Shown piece after piece: positions 25,686 to 34,147 of a stretch of DNA of 64,000 nt. Positions within the stretch are counted from its first letter, which is position 1. The number at the start of each line of letters is the position of its first letter. Both the position numbers and the translations under genes were made by a program. Below the pieces are notes generated by a model. It was not told the DNA's origin. It did not search any database and saw only the letters and a program-made list of their open reading frames with translations. This DNA is from Paracidovorax wautersii (GTDB lineage Bacteria > Pseudomonadota > Gammaproteobacteria > Burkholderiales > Burkholderiaceae_C): positions 1-64,000 of the forward strand of contig NZ_FONX01000021.1 of the NCBI RefSeq assembly GCF_900113035.1, written 5' to 3'.

Positions 25686-27422
25686 TCAGTCGCCGATGCG
25701 CGCCAGCGGCGCCCCGGCCGCCTGGTAGCTGCCCACGGCCACCAGCCCGGCGATGCGGCCCGCGCGCGGCGCGGTGACCTGCATCTCCATCTTCATCGCC
25801 TCCATCACCGCGACCAGGTCGCCTTCGGCCACGGTGTCGCCCTCGGCTACCTTCCAGGCCTGCACGGTGCCGGCCACGGGCGCGGGCACGGCGCCTTCGT
25901 CCGGCGCGCCGGAAGAAGCTGCCGGAGCGCCCGCAGCCTGCGCGCCCGGCAGGGCCTGCAGGCCCTGCAGCAGCAGCGCGGGCAGGCCCAGCGCCACGCG
26001 GCAGCCGTCGATTTCGATGGCGGTGCGCACCAGCGCGGTATCCGGCAGCGGCTCGGCGCGCGCCTCCGCGGCCAGGGTTTCGGCGAAGTCTGTCTCGATC
26101 CAGCGGGTGTGCACGCGCAGGCTCTCGCCGTTGGTGAAATCCGCGTGCTGCATCACCGCGCGGTGGAAGGGCAGCACCGAGGCCACGCCGCCGATGCGGA
26201 ACTCGCGCAGCGCGCGGCGCGCCCGGGCGATGGCCTGCTCGCGCGTGGCGCCGGAGACGATGAGCTTGGCCATGAGCGAATCGAAGGTGCCCGGCACGAT
26301 GGAGCCGGCCTGCACGCCCGTATCCAGCCGCACGCCCGGGCCCGACGGCGGCTCGAACCGGGTCACGCCCCCCGGCGTGGGCAGGAAGCCGCGGCCCACG
26401 TCTTCCGCGTTGATGCGGAATTCGAAGGAGTGGCCCAGCGGCTCGGGCGTGCGCGTGATGCGCAGCGGCAGGCCTTCGGCGATGCGGAACTGCTCGACCA
26501 CCAGGTCGATGCCCGTGGTCTGCTCGGTGACGGGGTGCTCCACCTGCAGGCGCGTGTTCACTTCCAGGAACGAGATCGCGCCCGTGCCCGAGAGCAGGAA
26601 TTCCACCGTGCCCGCGCTGGTGTAGCCGGCGGCGGCGCAGATGTCGCGCGCGGCGGTGTGGATGCGCTCGCGCTGCTCCGGCGTGAGGAAGGGCGCGGGC
26701 GCCTCTTCCACCAGCTTCTGGTTGCGGCGCTGCAGCGAGCAGTCGCGCGTGCCCAGCACCACCACGTTGCCGTGGGTGTCGCCCAGCACCTGCGCCTCGA
26801 TGTGGCGCGGGCGGTCGAGGAACTGCTCCACGAAGCATTCGCCGCGGCCGAAGGCGGCCGTGGCCTCGCGCACGGCGGAGGCGTAGAGATCGGCCACCTC
26901 GTCCATGCGCCAAGCGATCTTCATGCCGCGCCCGCCGCCGCCGAAGGCCGCCTTGATGATGATCGGCAGGCCGTGCTGCTCGGCGAAGGCCAGCACCTCG
27001 GACACGTCCTGCACCGGGCCGGCCGTGCCCTGCACCAGCGGCGCGCCCACCTGCAGCGCGAGCCGGCGCGCCTCGACCTTGTCGCCCAGGCGCTCGATGG
27101 CCTCGGGCGGCGGGCCGATCCAGGTCAGGCCCGCGCCGGTCACGGCCCGCGCGAAGCCCGCGTTCTCCGAGAGGAACCCGTAGCCCGGGTGCACGGCATC
27201 GGCGCCGCTCTTGCGGGCCGCCTCCAGCAGCTTGTCGATGTGCAGGTAGGTGTCGGCCGGGCGGTCGCCGCCCAGGCCCCAGGCTTCATCGGCCATGCGC
27301 ACGTGCAGGGCGTCGATGTCGGCATCGGCATAGACGGCGACGGAGGCGAGGCCGTAGTCGGTGCAGGCGCGGGCGATGCGGACGGCGATCTCGCCACGGT
27401 TGGCGATCAGGATTTTTTTCAT
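25686..27422 (-). CDS. Biotin carboxylase fused to a biotin carrier domain, in a 5-oxoproline-type locus
   Basis: 578-residue biotin-dependent protein. The N-terminal biotin carboxylase begins [20 protein letters not shown] and has the ATP-grasp glycine loop [15 protein letters not shown] near residue 155 and [14 protein letters not shown] near 285. The C-terminal 80 residues form a biotinyl domain with the attachment lysine in EAMKMEM near 542. The start at 27422 is chosen because GGAGA lies 9 bases upstream. No carboxyltransferase of the acetyl-CoA type is nearby; instead it follows the PxpB-PxpC fusion, whose PxpC part is annotated in databases as a biotin-dependent carboxyltransferase-like domain. 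A joint reaction on 5-oxoproline or a similar lactam is inferred. Confidence 0.88.
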   Translation of the reverse strand: MKKILIANRGEIAVRIARACTDYGLASVAVYADADIDALHVRMADEAWGLGGDRPADTYLHIDKLLEAARKSGADAVHPGYGFLSENAGFARAVTGAGLTWIGPPPEAIERLGDKVEARRLALQVGAPLVQGTAGPVQDVSEVLAFAEQHGLPIIIKAAFGGGGRGMKIAWRMDEVADLYASAVREATAAFGRGECFVEQFLDRPRHIEAQVLGDTHGNVVVLGTRDCSLQRRNQKLVEEAPAPFLTPEQRERIHTAARDICAAAGYTSAGTVEFLLSGTGAISFLEVNTRLQVEHPVTEQTTGIDLVVEQFRIAEGLPLRITRTPEPLGHSFEFRINAEDVGRGFLPTPGGVTRFEPPSGPGVRLDTGVQAGSIVPGTFDSLMAKLIVSGATREQAIARARRALREFRIGGVASVLPFHRAVMQHADFTNGESLRVHTRWIETDFAETLAAEARAEPLPDTALVRTAIEIDGCRVALGLPALLLQGLQALPGAQAAGAPAASSGAPDEGAVPAPVAGTVQAWKVAEGDTVAEGDLVAVMEAMKMEMQVTAPRAGRIAGLVAVGSYQAAGAPLARIGD

Positions 27423-27614
27423 GGATCGGTTCTCCGCCATTAGCAGATGGAGGGGTGGGCGAGATCGCCGCCGCCTGCTGCGCAGGCCCGGCGATGTGCA
27501 GAAACGCCCGCTGCGCGGACGTTTTCGCCACGGTTGGCGATCAGGACTTTTTTCATGGATCGGTTTTCTGCCATTAGCAGATGGAGGGGTGGGCGATCAG
27601 GATTTCTTCCATGG
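27391..27614. repeat. Tandem duplication of the biotin carboxylase gene start
   Basis: Positions 27391-27462 and 27525-27596 are 72-bp direct copies differing at only three bases by hand alignment; the period is 134 bp. A third, shorter remnant of the same start (about 27592-27614) follows. The first copy contains the true start codon of the carboxylase. The two upstream copies encode aborted versions on the minus strand, one starting [12 protein letters not shown] and stopping after 38 codons, the other [12 protein letters not shown] and stopping after 12. Confidence 0.85.
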
Positions 27615-27617
27615 CGT

Positions 27618-29210
27618 TCAGCAACGGGTCACGGGTTCGAAGGCCCGGATGGGCCGAAAGCGCACCCAGGCGTTCACGGGGATCTGGCCCGCCAGGTCCA
27701 GGTGGTGGGGCGCGACGGCGCCGATCACGGGGTAGCCGCCGGTGAGCGGGTGGTCGGCCAGGAACAGCACGGGCTGGCCGCTGGGCGGCACCTGGATCGC
27801 GCCGGTGGCGGTGCCTTCGCTGGGCAGCTCGTGGGTGATGGCGCGGGCCAGGGGCTCGGAGCCCGCCAGGCGCAGGCCGATGCGGTTGGACTGGGGCGTG
27901 ACCTGCCAGCGCTGGGCGCTCAGAAGCGCCACTGCCTCGGGCGTGAACCAGTCGGTGCGGGGGCCGAGCACCACGTCCAGCACCACGTCGGCCTGCAGCG
28001 TGGGCAGGTCTTGGGGAGCGGCTTCGGGCGCGCCGACGATGGCGCCGTGCGGCACGGGCCGCACGGCCAGCAGGTCGCCAGCGGCCAGGGCGGGCGGGCC
28101 GACGCGGGCCAGGGTGTCGGTGGCGCAGCTGCCCAGCACGGGCTGCACGGCGAAGCCGCCGCGCACCGCCACATAGCTGCGCAGGCCGGCAGCGGGCTCG
28201 CCCACGGCCAGTACGTCGCCGTCGGCCAGGGCCAGCGGCTGCCAGCGGTGGACGGGCCAGCTGCGGCCCACGGCATCGGTCAGCGTGAGCGGGCCGGCGG
28301 CGCCGGTGATGGCGACCACGGTGTCGCCCCGGCTCTTCAGGCGCAGGCCGCCGCCCACGGCTTCCAGGCAGGCTTGCGTGACCGCATTGCCCACCAGGCG
28401 GTTGGCGGCGCGGCAGGCGCACTGGTCCATGGCGCCGGAGGCGGATACGCCCTGCCCCGCCTGGCCGTGCCGGCCCAGGTCCTGGAACAGGGTCTGCAGG
28501 CCGGCGCCCAGCACCTGCAGCGCCGGGCCCTGCGCGGGTGGTTCAGAGGGTTTTCCGGCTGCAGCGCTTGTCCTATCTGCGCATTCAGCTATGTTTTTAG
28601 TAGCAATATCGACGAAGCGCACGCGCCAGCCGGGCTGCAGCAGCGCGGGCGGGTCGCGGTCGATGTCCCACATCGCCACCGGAGTGGTGCCGATGATCTG
28701 CCAGCCGCCCGGGCTGGCCTGCGGATAGACGCCGCTGAAGGTGCCGGCCAGCGCCACCGCGCCCGCGGGAATGCGGGTGCGCGGGGTGCTGCGGCGCGGC
28801 ACGTCCAGGCTGGGGTGGCCGCCCACCAGGTAGCCGAAGCCGGGCGCGAAGCCGGTGAAGGCCACGGTGTATTCGCTGCCGGTGTGGCGGCGGATCAGCT
28901 CTTCGGGCGTGATGCCCAGCAGCTGCGCCACCTCGGCCAGGTCTTCGCCGTCGTAGCGGACGGGGATCTCCACCAGCGTGTCGCTGCGCCGCGCCGCGCC
29001 GCTCACGTCGCGCCGGGCGATGGCCTCGACCAGCGCGGCGAAGCTCTGCGCCGTGGGCCGGTAGCGGACCAGCACGGTGCGCGCGGCCGGCACCAGCTCC
29101 TCGATGCCGGCGATGGGATCGCGCTGCAGCGAGGCATGCAGGGCCAGGCTCTGCGGCAGGTCGTCGAGCTCGACCAGCAGGGCGTCCAGGTTGACGGGAA
29201 GAAAGCGCAA
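27618..29210 (-). CDS. PxpB-PxpC fusion (5-oxoprolinase subunits B and C, KipI-KipA type)
   Basis: 530-residue fusion of the two small subunits of the bacterial 5-oxoprolinase. The PxpB half (about 1-200) contains VGGHPSLDVPRRSTPRTRIP and YPQASPGGWQIIG, both typical. The PxpC half (about 225-530) contains LGRHGQAGQGVSASGAMD and YVAVRGGF. A TTG at 29210 with GGAG 9 bases upstream appears to be the start. Between the halves, residues about 202-221 are encoded by AT-richer DNA that matches a dispersed repeat. It lies 13 bp after the DUF1445 gene. With PxpA it should open 5-oxoproline to glutamate using ATP. Confidence 0.9.
   Translation of the reverse strand: MRFLPVNLDALLVELDDLPQSLALHASLQRDPIAGIEELVPAARTVLVRYRPTAQSFAALVEAIARRDVSGAARRSDTLVEIPVRYDGEDLAEVAQLLGITPEELIRRHTGSEYTVAFTGFAPGFGYLVGGHPSLDVPRRSTPRTRIPAGAVALAGTFSGVYPQASPGGWQIIGTTPVAMWDIDRDPPALLQPGWRVRFVDIATKNIAECADRTSAAAGKPSEPPAQGPALQVLGAGLQTLFQDLGRHGQAGQGVSASGAMDQCACRAANRLVGNAVTQACLEAVGGGLRLKSRGDTVVAITGAAGPLTLTDAVGRSWPVHRWQPLALADGDVLAVGEPAAGLRSYVAVRGGFAVQPVLGSCATDTLARVGPPALAAGDLLAVRPVPHGAIVGAPEAAPQDLPTLQADVVLDVVLGPRTDWFTPEAVALLSAQRWQVTPQSNRIGLRLAGSEPLARAITHELPSEGTATGAIQVPPSGQPVLFLADHPLTGGYPVIGAVAPHHLDLAGQIPVNAWVRFRPIRAFEPVTRC
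28550..28607 (-). repeat. Dispersed repeat lying in frame inside the PxpB-PxpC linker
   Basis: Read on the minus strand this 58-bp stretch aligns without gaps to 33907-33964, with about 35 identical positions, including AGCGCTGCAGCC, TTGCTA and ATAGC. It is locally AT-richer than the gene around it. In frame it encodes roughly IATKNIAECADRTSAAAGKP, the linker between the two enzyme halves. Confidence 0.65.
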
Positions 29211-29223
29211 GCGAAAAGCTCCG

Positions 29224-30033
29224 TCAGACGTGGTACGTGCTGTCGGGCACGTCGGTGATGAACATGTGGCCCGGCGCGTGGGTGACGGCGAAGGGCACGC
29301 CCGAGGCCATCACCGCCGCCTGGGGCGTGACGCCGCAGGCCCAGAACACGGGCACCTCGCCGGGGCGGATCTCCACCGGGTCGCCGAAGTCGGGCCGGGA
29401 CAGGTCGGCGATGCCCAGCGCCGCCGAATCGCCGATGTGCACGGGCGCGCCGTGCACCGAAGGGAAGCGGCCCGAGATGGAGACCGCATCGGCCACGCGG
29501 TCGGCCGGAATCGGCCGCATCGACACCACCAGCTCGCCGTGCAGGCGGCCTGCGGGCCGGCATTGGCGCTGCGTGCGGTACATGGGCACGTTGCAGCCCT
29601 GGGCGATATGGCGCACTTCGATGCCCGCTTCCTGCAGCGGCGTTTCGAAGGTGAAGCTGCAGCCGATCAGGAAGGTGACGAGGTCGGGGTGCCCGGCCCA
29701 GAGCGCGCTGGCGTCGGCCACTTCTTCGGCCAGCCGGCCGCCCCGCCAGACGCGGTAGAGGGGGATGTCGGTGCGCAGGTCGGCGCCTTCGGCCAGCACG
29801 GTGGCGTGGCGGCCGGCCTCGATCACGTCGAGCACCGGGCAGGGCTTGGGGTTGCGCTGCGCGTAGAGCAGGAAGTCCCAGGCCCATTCGCGCGGCAGGG
29901 CGATCATGTTGGCCTGGGTCAGGCCCGGGGCGCGGCCGGCGGTGGGCTCGACCAGGCCGGCGCGGTAGCGGGCGCGGGCTTCGCGGGCGGCCTGGATGGC
30001 GGCGGCGCGGGCGGCTTCGAGGGGCGAATTCAT
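29224..30033 (-). CDS. DUF1445 family protein, D-glutamate cyclase/hydro-lyase-like
   Basis: 269-residue member of the DUF1445 family, whose eukaryotic relative interconverts D-glutamate and 5-oxo-D-proline. Visible family features are [20 protein letters not shown] near residue 41, [18 protein letters not shown] near 118 and a C-terminal [16 protein letters not shown] and [11 protein letters not shown]. The conserved cysteine in IGCSF and acidic residues in [14 protein letters not shown] may belong to the active site. It lies between pxpA (25 bp) and pxpBC (13 bp), which fits supply of 5-oxoproline to the oxoprolinase. Confidence 0.87.
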   Translation of the reverse strand: MNSPLEAARAAAIQAAREARARYRAGLVEPTAGRAPGLTQANMIALPREWAWDFLLYAQRNPKPCPVLDVIEAGRHATVLAEGADLRTDIPLYRVWRGGRLAEEVADASALWAGHPDLVTFLIGCSFTFETPLQEAGIEVRHIAQGCNVPMYRTQRQCRPAGRLHGELVVSMRPIPADRVADAVSISGRFPSVHGAPVHIGDSAALGIADLSRPDFGDPVEIRPGEVPVFWACGVTPQAAVMASGVPFAVTHAPGHMFITDVPDSTYHV

Positions 30034-30058
30034 GGGTGGCTCCGTCCGCTCATGCCCG

Positions 30059-30814
30059 TCATGCGAAGGCCCGCAGGGCAACGCCCTCGCGCTCCAGCGC
30101 CTCGCGCACGGCGCGGGCCATGGCCACGGCGCCCGGGCTGTCGCCGTGCACGCAGATGGAGTCGGCCCGCACGCGGGTCGTGCTGCCGTCGATGGCCTGC
30201 ACCGTGCCTTCGCGCACCAGTTGCAGCATGCGGCGGGCCACCTCTTCGGCATCGTGCAGCACGGCGCCGGGCTCGCGCCGCGACACCAGCGTGCCCTGGG
30301 CCGTGTAGGCACGGTCGGCGAAGGCCTCGGCCACCACGCGCAGGCCGGCGTCGGCCGCCCATTGCGCCAGCGGCGAGCCGGCCAGCACCACCAGCGCGAG
30401 AGACGGGTCGATGGCGCGGATGGCCGTGATCACGTCGCGCGCCTGCCGCTCATCGTGCGCGATGGTGTTGTAGAGCGCGCCGTGCGGCTTGACGTAGGCG
30501 ACGCGCGTGCCGGCGGCCTTGGCCAGCCCTTGCAATGCGCCGATCTGGTAGATGACGTCGGCCACCAGGTCGGCGCTCGCCACGTCCATGTTGCGGCGGC
30601 CGAAGCCTGCGAGATCGGGATAGGCGACGTGGGCGCCCACGGAAACGCCGCGCTCCCGGGCGGCGCGCAGCGTGGCCAGGATGCCCGCCGCATCGCCGGC
30701 ATGGAAGCCGCAGGCCACGTTGGCGCTGGTCACGATGCCGAGCATGGCGGCGTCGTCGCCCATGTGCCAGGCGCCCAGGCTCTCGCCCAGGTCGCTGTTG
30801 AGGTCGATGTGCAT
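30059..30814 (-). CDS. pxpA: 5-oxoprolinase subunit A (PxpA, LamB/YcsF family)
   Basis: 251-residue LamB/YcsF protein, the subunit that with PxpBC cleaves 5-oxoproline to L-glutamate with ATP. The opening [20 protein letters not shown], the block [13 protein letters not shown] near residue 30, and VKPHGALYN near 118 are all diagnostic. The histidines in CGFHAGD and KPHGALY probably bind metal. It is cotranscribed with the MFS gene upstream (39 bp gap) and the DUF1445 gene downstream. Confidence 0.93.
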   Translation of the reverse strand: MHIDLNSDLGESLGAWHMGDDAAMLGIVTSANVACGFHAGDAAGILATLRAARERGVSVGAHVAYPDLAGFGRRNMDVASADLVADVIYQIGALQGLAKAAGTRVAYVKPHGALYNTIAHDERQARDVITAIRAIDPSLALVVLAGSPLAQWAADAGLRVVAEAFADRAYTAQGTLVSRREPGAVLHDAEEVARRMLQLVREGTVQAIDGSTTRVRADSICVHGDSPGAVAMARAVREALEREGVALRAFA

Positions 30815-30853
30815 GTGTGAAAGACCTGTTGGAAGAAGTGGAAGGGGCGAGCT

Positions 30854-32095
30854 TCAGCGGCCGGTGCTGGCCGACAGTTCGCGCCCCTGGGTTTCGGGCA
30901 GCAGCAGGCAGGCGATGACGACGATCAGGTAGGCGCCCGCCGCCATGTAGCCGATCGAGACGCCCAGCGGCATGGTGGCGCTCATGTAGCCGATCATGGC
31001 AGGAAAGATCGAGCCCACGGCACGGCCGAAGTTGTAGCAAAAGCCCTGGCCCGAGCCGCGGATGTGGCTGGGAAACAGCTCCGACAGATAGGCGCCCATG
31101 CCCGAGAAGATGCCCGAGAGGCAGAAGCCCAGCGGAAAGCCCAGCACCATCATGGCCGCGTCGTTGATGGGCAGCTGCGTGTAGCAGGTGACCAGCACGC
31201 CCGCGCACACCGCGAACAGGATGAAGCAGCGGCGGCGGCCCAGGCGGTCGGACAGCCAGGCGCTCGTGAGGTAGCCGGCGAACGAGCCGAAGATCAGCAC
31301 CATCAGATAGCCGCTGGTGCCCAGCACCGACAGGTGGCGCTCCATCTTCAGATAGGTGGGCAGCCAGGTGGTGACGGCGTAGTAGGCGCCCTGCATGCCG
31401 GTGGCCAGCAGGCTGGCGAACACCGTGGTGCGCAGCACGCCGGGGCTGAAGATCAGCCAGAAGCTGGCGCTCTGCCCCGTGCGGGCCAGCTCGGCCTTGG
31501 TTTCACGGAACACGGCCGGCTCGCTGATGTTGCGGCGGATGTAGAGGATGAAGAGCGCCGGCAGCGCGCCCAGCCAGAACAGCACGCGCCAGGCGTATTG
31601 CTGGTCCAGCACGGCATACACGGCCCAGAAGGCGACGGCCGACAGGCCCCAGCCCACCGCCCAGCTGCTCTGCACCAGGCCCACGGCCTTGCCGCGGTGG
31701 CGGGCGCGGATCATCTCGGCGATCAGCACCGAGCCCACCGACCATTCGCCGCCGAAGCCCAGGCCCTGCAGCATGCGGGTGATGAAGAGCTGCTCGGCCG
31801 ATTGCGTGAAGCCGCTCAGGAAGGTGAAGAAGCTGAACCACAGCACCGTCAGCTGCAGGATGCGCACGCGCCCGTAGCGGTCGGCCAGGATGCCCGCCAG
31901 CCAGCCGCCGATGGCCGAGCTGATGAGCGCGCCCGTGGCGATGTAGCCCGCCTCGGCCTTGGTCATGCCCCAGACCAGGATGAAGGTCGGGATCATGAAG
32001 GTGTAGATCATGTAGTCGAACGCATCGACGCCATAGCCGACGAAGGCGGCGAAGAGCGTCTTGCGCTCTTCCTTGCTGGTTTCCTTGAGCCACAT
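30854..32095 (-). CDS. MFS transporter, aromatic-acid/sialate symporter type
   Basis: 413-residue major facilitator with 12 predicted helices. The loop between helices 2 and 3 carries LAGILADRYGRVRILQL near residue 67, the A-like motif GxLaDrxGrr, repeated in the second half as SAWLSDRLGRRRCFIL near 283. The N-terminal ERKTLFAAFVGYGVDAFDYM is typical of the AAHS/sialic acid group, whose conserved D-F-D begins helix 1. It is the first gene of the pxp operon and so probably imports the lactam or acid degraded by it. Confidence 0.88.
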   Translation of the reverse strand: MWLKETSKEERKTLFAAFVGYGVDAFDYMIYTFMIPTFILVWGMTKAEAGYIATGALISSAIGGWLAGILADRYGRVRILQLTVLWFSFFTFLSGFTQSAEQLFITRMLQGLGFGGEWSVGSVLIAEMIRARHRGKAVGLVQSSWAVGWGLSAVAFWAVYAVLDQQYAWRVLFWLGALPALFILYIRRNISEPAVFRETKAELARTGQSASFWLIFSPGVLRTTVFASLLATGMQGAYYAVTTWLPTYLKMERHLSVLGTSGYLMVLIFGSFAGYLTSAWLSDRLGRRRCFILFAVCAGVLVTCYTQLPINDAAMMVLGFPLGFCLSGIFSGMGAYLSELFPSHIRGSGQGFCYNFGRAVGSIFPAMIGYMSATMPLGVSIGYMAAGAYLIVVIACLLLPETQGRELSASTGR

Positions 32096-32416
32096 GGTGC
32101 GTGTTCCGTTTCTGCGAGGTGCGAGGTGCGAAGGGTTCGGTGGAAGGGGTGGAGGCCCAGAGCGCAGAGCAATTCCCGCGCCAACGTCTCATCAAAGAGC
32201 CATGCATTGATGAATCATTTATCTGGATTGTTGAACAATTGATTTTTGATCGTTGATGGGGATTACCCGCATTTCGCTGGTGCGCCCATGGCACCGCGGC
32301 GGTGCGGCGCGCGGCGCGCAGGCCGGTCCCGATACACTGGCTGCCTGGTGCTGCCGCGCTTGCTTGCTTTCCGTCGGCGGCACGCCTTACCCCTCCTGTC
32401 CGCCTGCCAGCTGCCG
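32096..32416. promoter_or_regulatory. Divergent promoter region with a GntR-like palindrome
   Basis: The 321-bp gap between the pxp operon and its divergent gntR gene holds a perfect 13-bp palindrome, ATTGTT-G-AACAAT, at 32227-32239, inside the most AT-rich stretch (about 32200-32260). The TTG-N-CAA arrangement suits an FCD GntR operator controlling both directions. No gene is visible in the gap. Confidence 0.55.
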
Positions 32417-33076
32417 ATGAGCGAATCCCCCACCCAGAACCTGACGGAGCGCGTCAGCGACCAGATCCGCCGCCGCATCGTGGCCGGGGAGCTGGTCCCG
32501 GGCCAGCGCCTGTCCGAGGCCGCGCTGGCCGAGAGCCTGGAGATCTCGCGCAACACGCTGCGCGAAGCCTTCCGCCTGCTGAGCAAGGAAGGGCTGCTCA
32601 AGCATGAGCCCAACCGGGGCGTGTCGGTCGCCGTGCCCAGCATCGCGTCCATCATCGACATCTACCGCGTGCGCCGGCTCATCGAATGCCAGGCGCTGGC
32701 CCAGGCCTACCCGCGCCACCCGGCCAAGAAGCATCTGCGCGATGCGGTCGATGCCGCCCAGCGCTGCCGCGACGCGGGCGACTGGCAGGGCGCGGGCACG
32801 GCCAACATGGAGTTCCACATGGCCGTGGTGGAACTGGCCGACAGCGAACGCCTGAACGTGATGTTCTCCCACCTGCTGGCCGAGCTGCGCCTGGCCTTCG
32901 GGCTGCTCAAGGACGCGGAATTCCTGCACGCGCCCTACGTGGAGATGAACGTGAAGATCGTCGAGCTGTTCGAGGCCGGCAAGCTGCAGGAAGCATCGGC
33001 CGCGCTGCACGATTACCTCGTGCATTCCGAGCGCATCGTGCTAGCCGTCTATGCGCGGCGCATTTCCGAACGCTGA
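32417..33076 (+). CDS. GntR family transcriptional regulator, FCD subfamily
   Basis: 219-residue regulator with a winged helix at residues 10-75 (LTERVSDQIRRRIVAGELVP, then SRNTLREAFRLLSKEGLLKH) and an FCD effector domain with the likely metal residues D and H in TANMEFHMAVVELADSERLN near 130. The ATG at 32417 precedes the helix-turn-helix directly. It is divergent from the MFS-pxpA-DUF1445-pxpBC-biotin carboxylase operon and is its probable repressor. Confidence 0.9.
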   Translation: MSESPTQNLTERVSDQIRRRIVAGELVPGQRLSEAALAESLEISRNTLREAFRLLSKEGLLKHEPNRGVSVAVPSIASIIDIYRVRRLIECQALAQAYPRHPAKKHLRDAVDAAQRCRDAGDWQGAGTANMEFHMAVVELADSERLNVMFSHLLAELRLAFGLLKDAEFLHAPYVEMNVKIVELFEAGKLQEASAALHDYLVHSERIVLAVYARRISER

Positions 33077-33181
33077 GAACGCCGAGCCGGCGATACACTG
33101 CGTTACGCTCGCACCGCCCCTGCCGCGCCGCAACCCGGGCGGCAGGACGCAGCAGAACACCGAACTCACATCAGGCACGCC

Positions 33182-33886
33182 ATGCAGTCCAACGAAAACG
33201 CCGTCGTCTACGGCACCGAAGACCTTCTCGTCAGCCTCTGCAACTCCGTCACGCGCGTGTTGACCGTGGCCACGCAGAAGCCCCTGCACTACTCCGGCAT
33301 GGTGCAGCGCATCACCAAGACCTGCCTGAAGCCCGACATCGGCTGCTTCGTGCTGTTCAACGGCGGCTTCTCGGGCCTAGTCATCATCAACTTCTCGAAA
33401 GAGGCGGCGATGGAGATCTACCAGAGCTACCTGCTGAGCATGGGCATGTCGCAGGACGACCTGGCCAGCTCCTACACCTCCGACGAAGTCGCCAACGTGA
33501 TGGGCGAGCTGATGAACCAGGTGGTGGGCGACTTCACCGGCAAGGTGCGCCGCGAGCTGCAGACCCACATCACGCAGAACCAGCCCAAGATGCTGGTGCT
33601 GAACCAGCAGGTGGTGCTGGCCGTGGACGCCAACATGGACAAGCCCGAAGCGCGCCGCGTGACCTTCTACACCGCGTCCAACAACATCTTCTACCTGGAG
33701 CTGGCCATCGACCGCACCGAGTTCGTGAAGGTGATGGACTTCGAGCCGCAGGACACGCCCGACCCCGACGCGCTGATGGCATCGCAGGGCGACGGCCACA
33801 GCCCCTCGCGGCCTGCCGACACCCCGGCGCCCGCTCCCGCCGCCGCGACCGATACCGACGAGCTGCTGCGTTCGCTGGGCATGTGA
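33182..33886 (+). CDS. DUF3334/CheX-like protein
   Basis: 234-residue cytoplasmic protein that I place in the DUF3334 family, related to the CheX/CheC phosphatase fold. The central helix shows DEVANVMGELMNQVVGDFTG near residue 100, which resembles the E-x2-N phosphatase signature of CheX (E in GEL and N in MNQ). The C-terminal 45 residues are proline/alanine-rich and end TDTDELLRSLGM, a short acidic tail that could be a docking peptide. No kinase or flagellar gene is nearby, so its partner is unknown. Confidence 0.72.
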   Translation: MQSNENAVVYGTEDLLVSLCNSVTRVLTVATQKPLHYSGMVQRITKTCLKPDIGCFVLFNGGFSGLVIINFSKEAAMEIYQSYLLSMGMSQDDLASSYTSDEVANVMGELMNQVVGDFTGKVRRELQTHITQNQPKMLVLNQQVVLAVDANMDKPEARRVTFYTASNNIFYLELAIDRTEFVKVMDFEPQDTPDPDALMASQGDGHSPSRPADTPAPAPAAATDTDELLRSLGM

Positions 33887-33906
33887 CCGGCCGGGCCGCC
33901 GGCACA

Positions 33907-33965
33907 TTTGCTATTTTTTCAATAGCAAACAGCGCTTTACCCATGAGCGCTGCAGCCTGAAAAGG
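33907..33965. repeat. Dispersed repeat with terminator-like hairpin
   Basis: TTTGCTATT (33907-33915) and AATAGCAAA (33921-33929) form a perfect 9-bp stem with a TTTTC loop, followed by an AGCGC/GAGCGCTGCAGCC part. It lies 20 bp after the DUF3334 stop codon. Related copies occur at 49802-49855 and, in frame, at 28550-28607; the start of hupE at 59418-59438 resembles half of it. The rest of the 261-bp gap to 34147 is GC-rich repeat-like DNA with no gene. Confidence 0.7.
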
Positions 33966-34092
33966 CATTGAAGCCTCGCTGCGCGCCGCCGCCCTGCCGG
34001 CGTGCGCCAGCCCCCTCCCCCATGGCTCCGCAGCCGCACCGGGGGAAAACCCCAGCCTGCGACCGCCCCTGAAGGCGTTGTTTTTTTCAAAT

Positions 34093-34109
34093 CGTTAGCT
34101 AGACTAACT
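34093..34109 (+). promoter_or_regulatory. Predicted MarR operator of the thiolase operon
   Basis: CGTTAGCTAGACTAACT aligns without gaps to the sites upstream of marR (39444-39460) and of the second enoyl-CoA hydratase (44820-44836), giving CGTTAkC-N5-TAA. It contains the inverted repeat GTTAG/CTAAC and ends 38 bp before the thiolase start codon, next to T-rich and A-rich promoter-like DNA. Confidence 0.7.
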
Positions 34110-34147
34110 GATACCTTAAAAAATCAATTCCCGGAGCGACCGCAGCC

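Noticed and set aside
25686-27422. Calling the biotin carboxylase the housekeeping AccC
   Set aside because: It is fused to its carrier domain and sits in a pxp operon without accB or accA/accD; housekeeping AccC is about 450 residues without a biotinyl domain.
30854-33076. GntR at 32417 as regulator of the CoA pathway
   Set aside because: It is divergent from the MFS-pxp operon with a palindrome between them, while the CoA operons have their own MarR motif.
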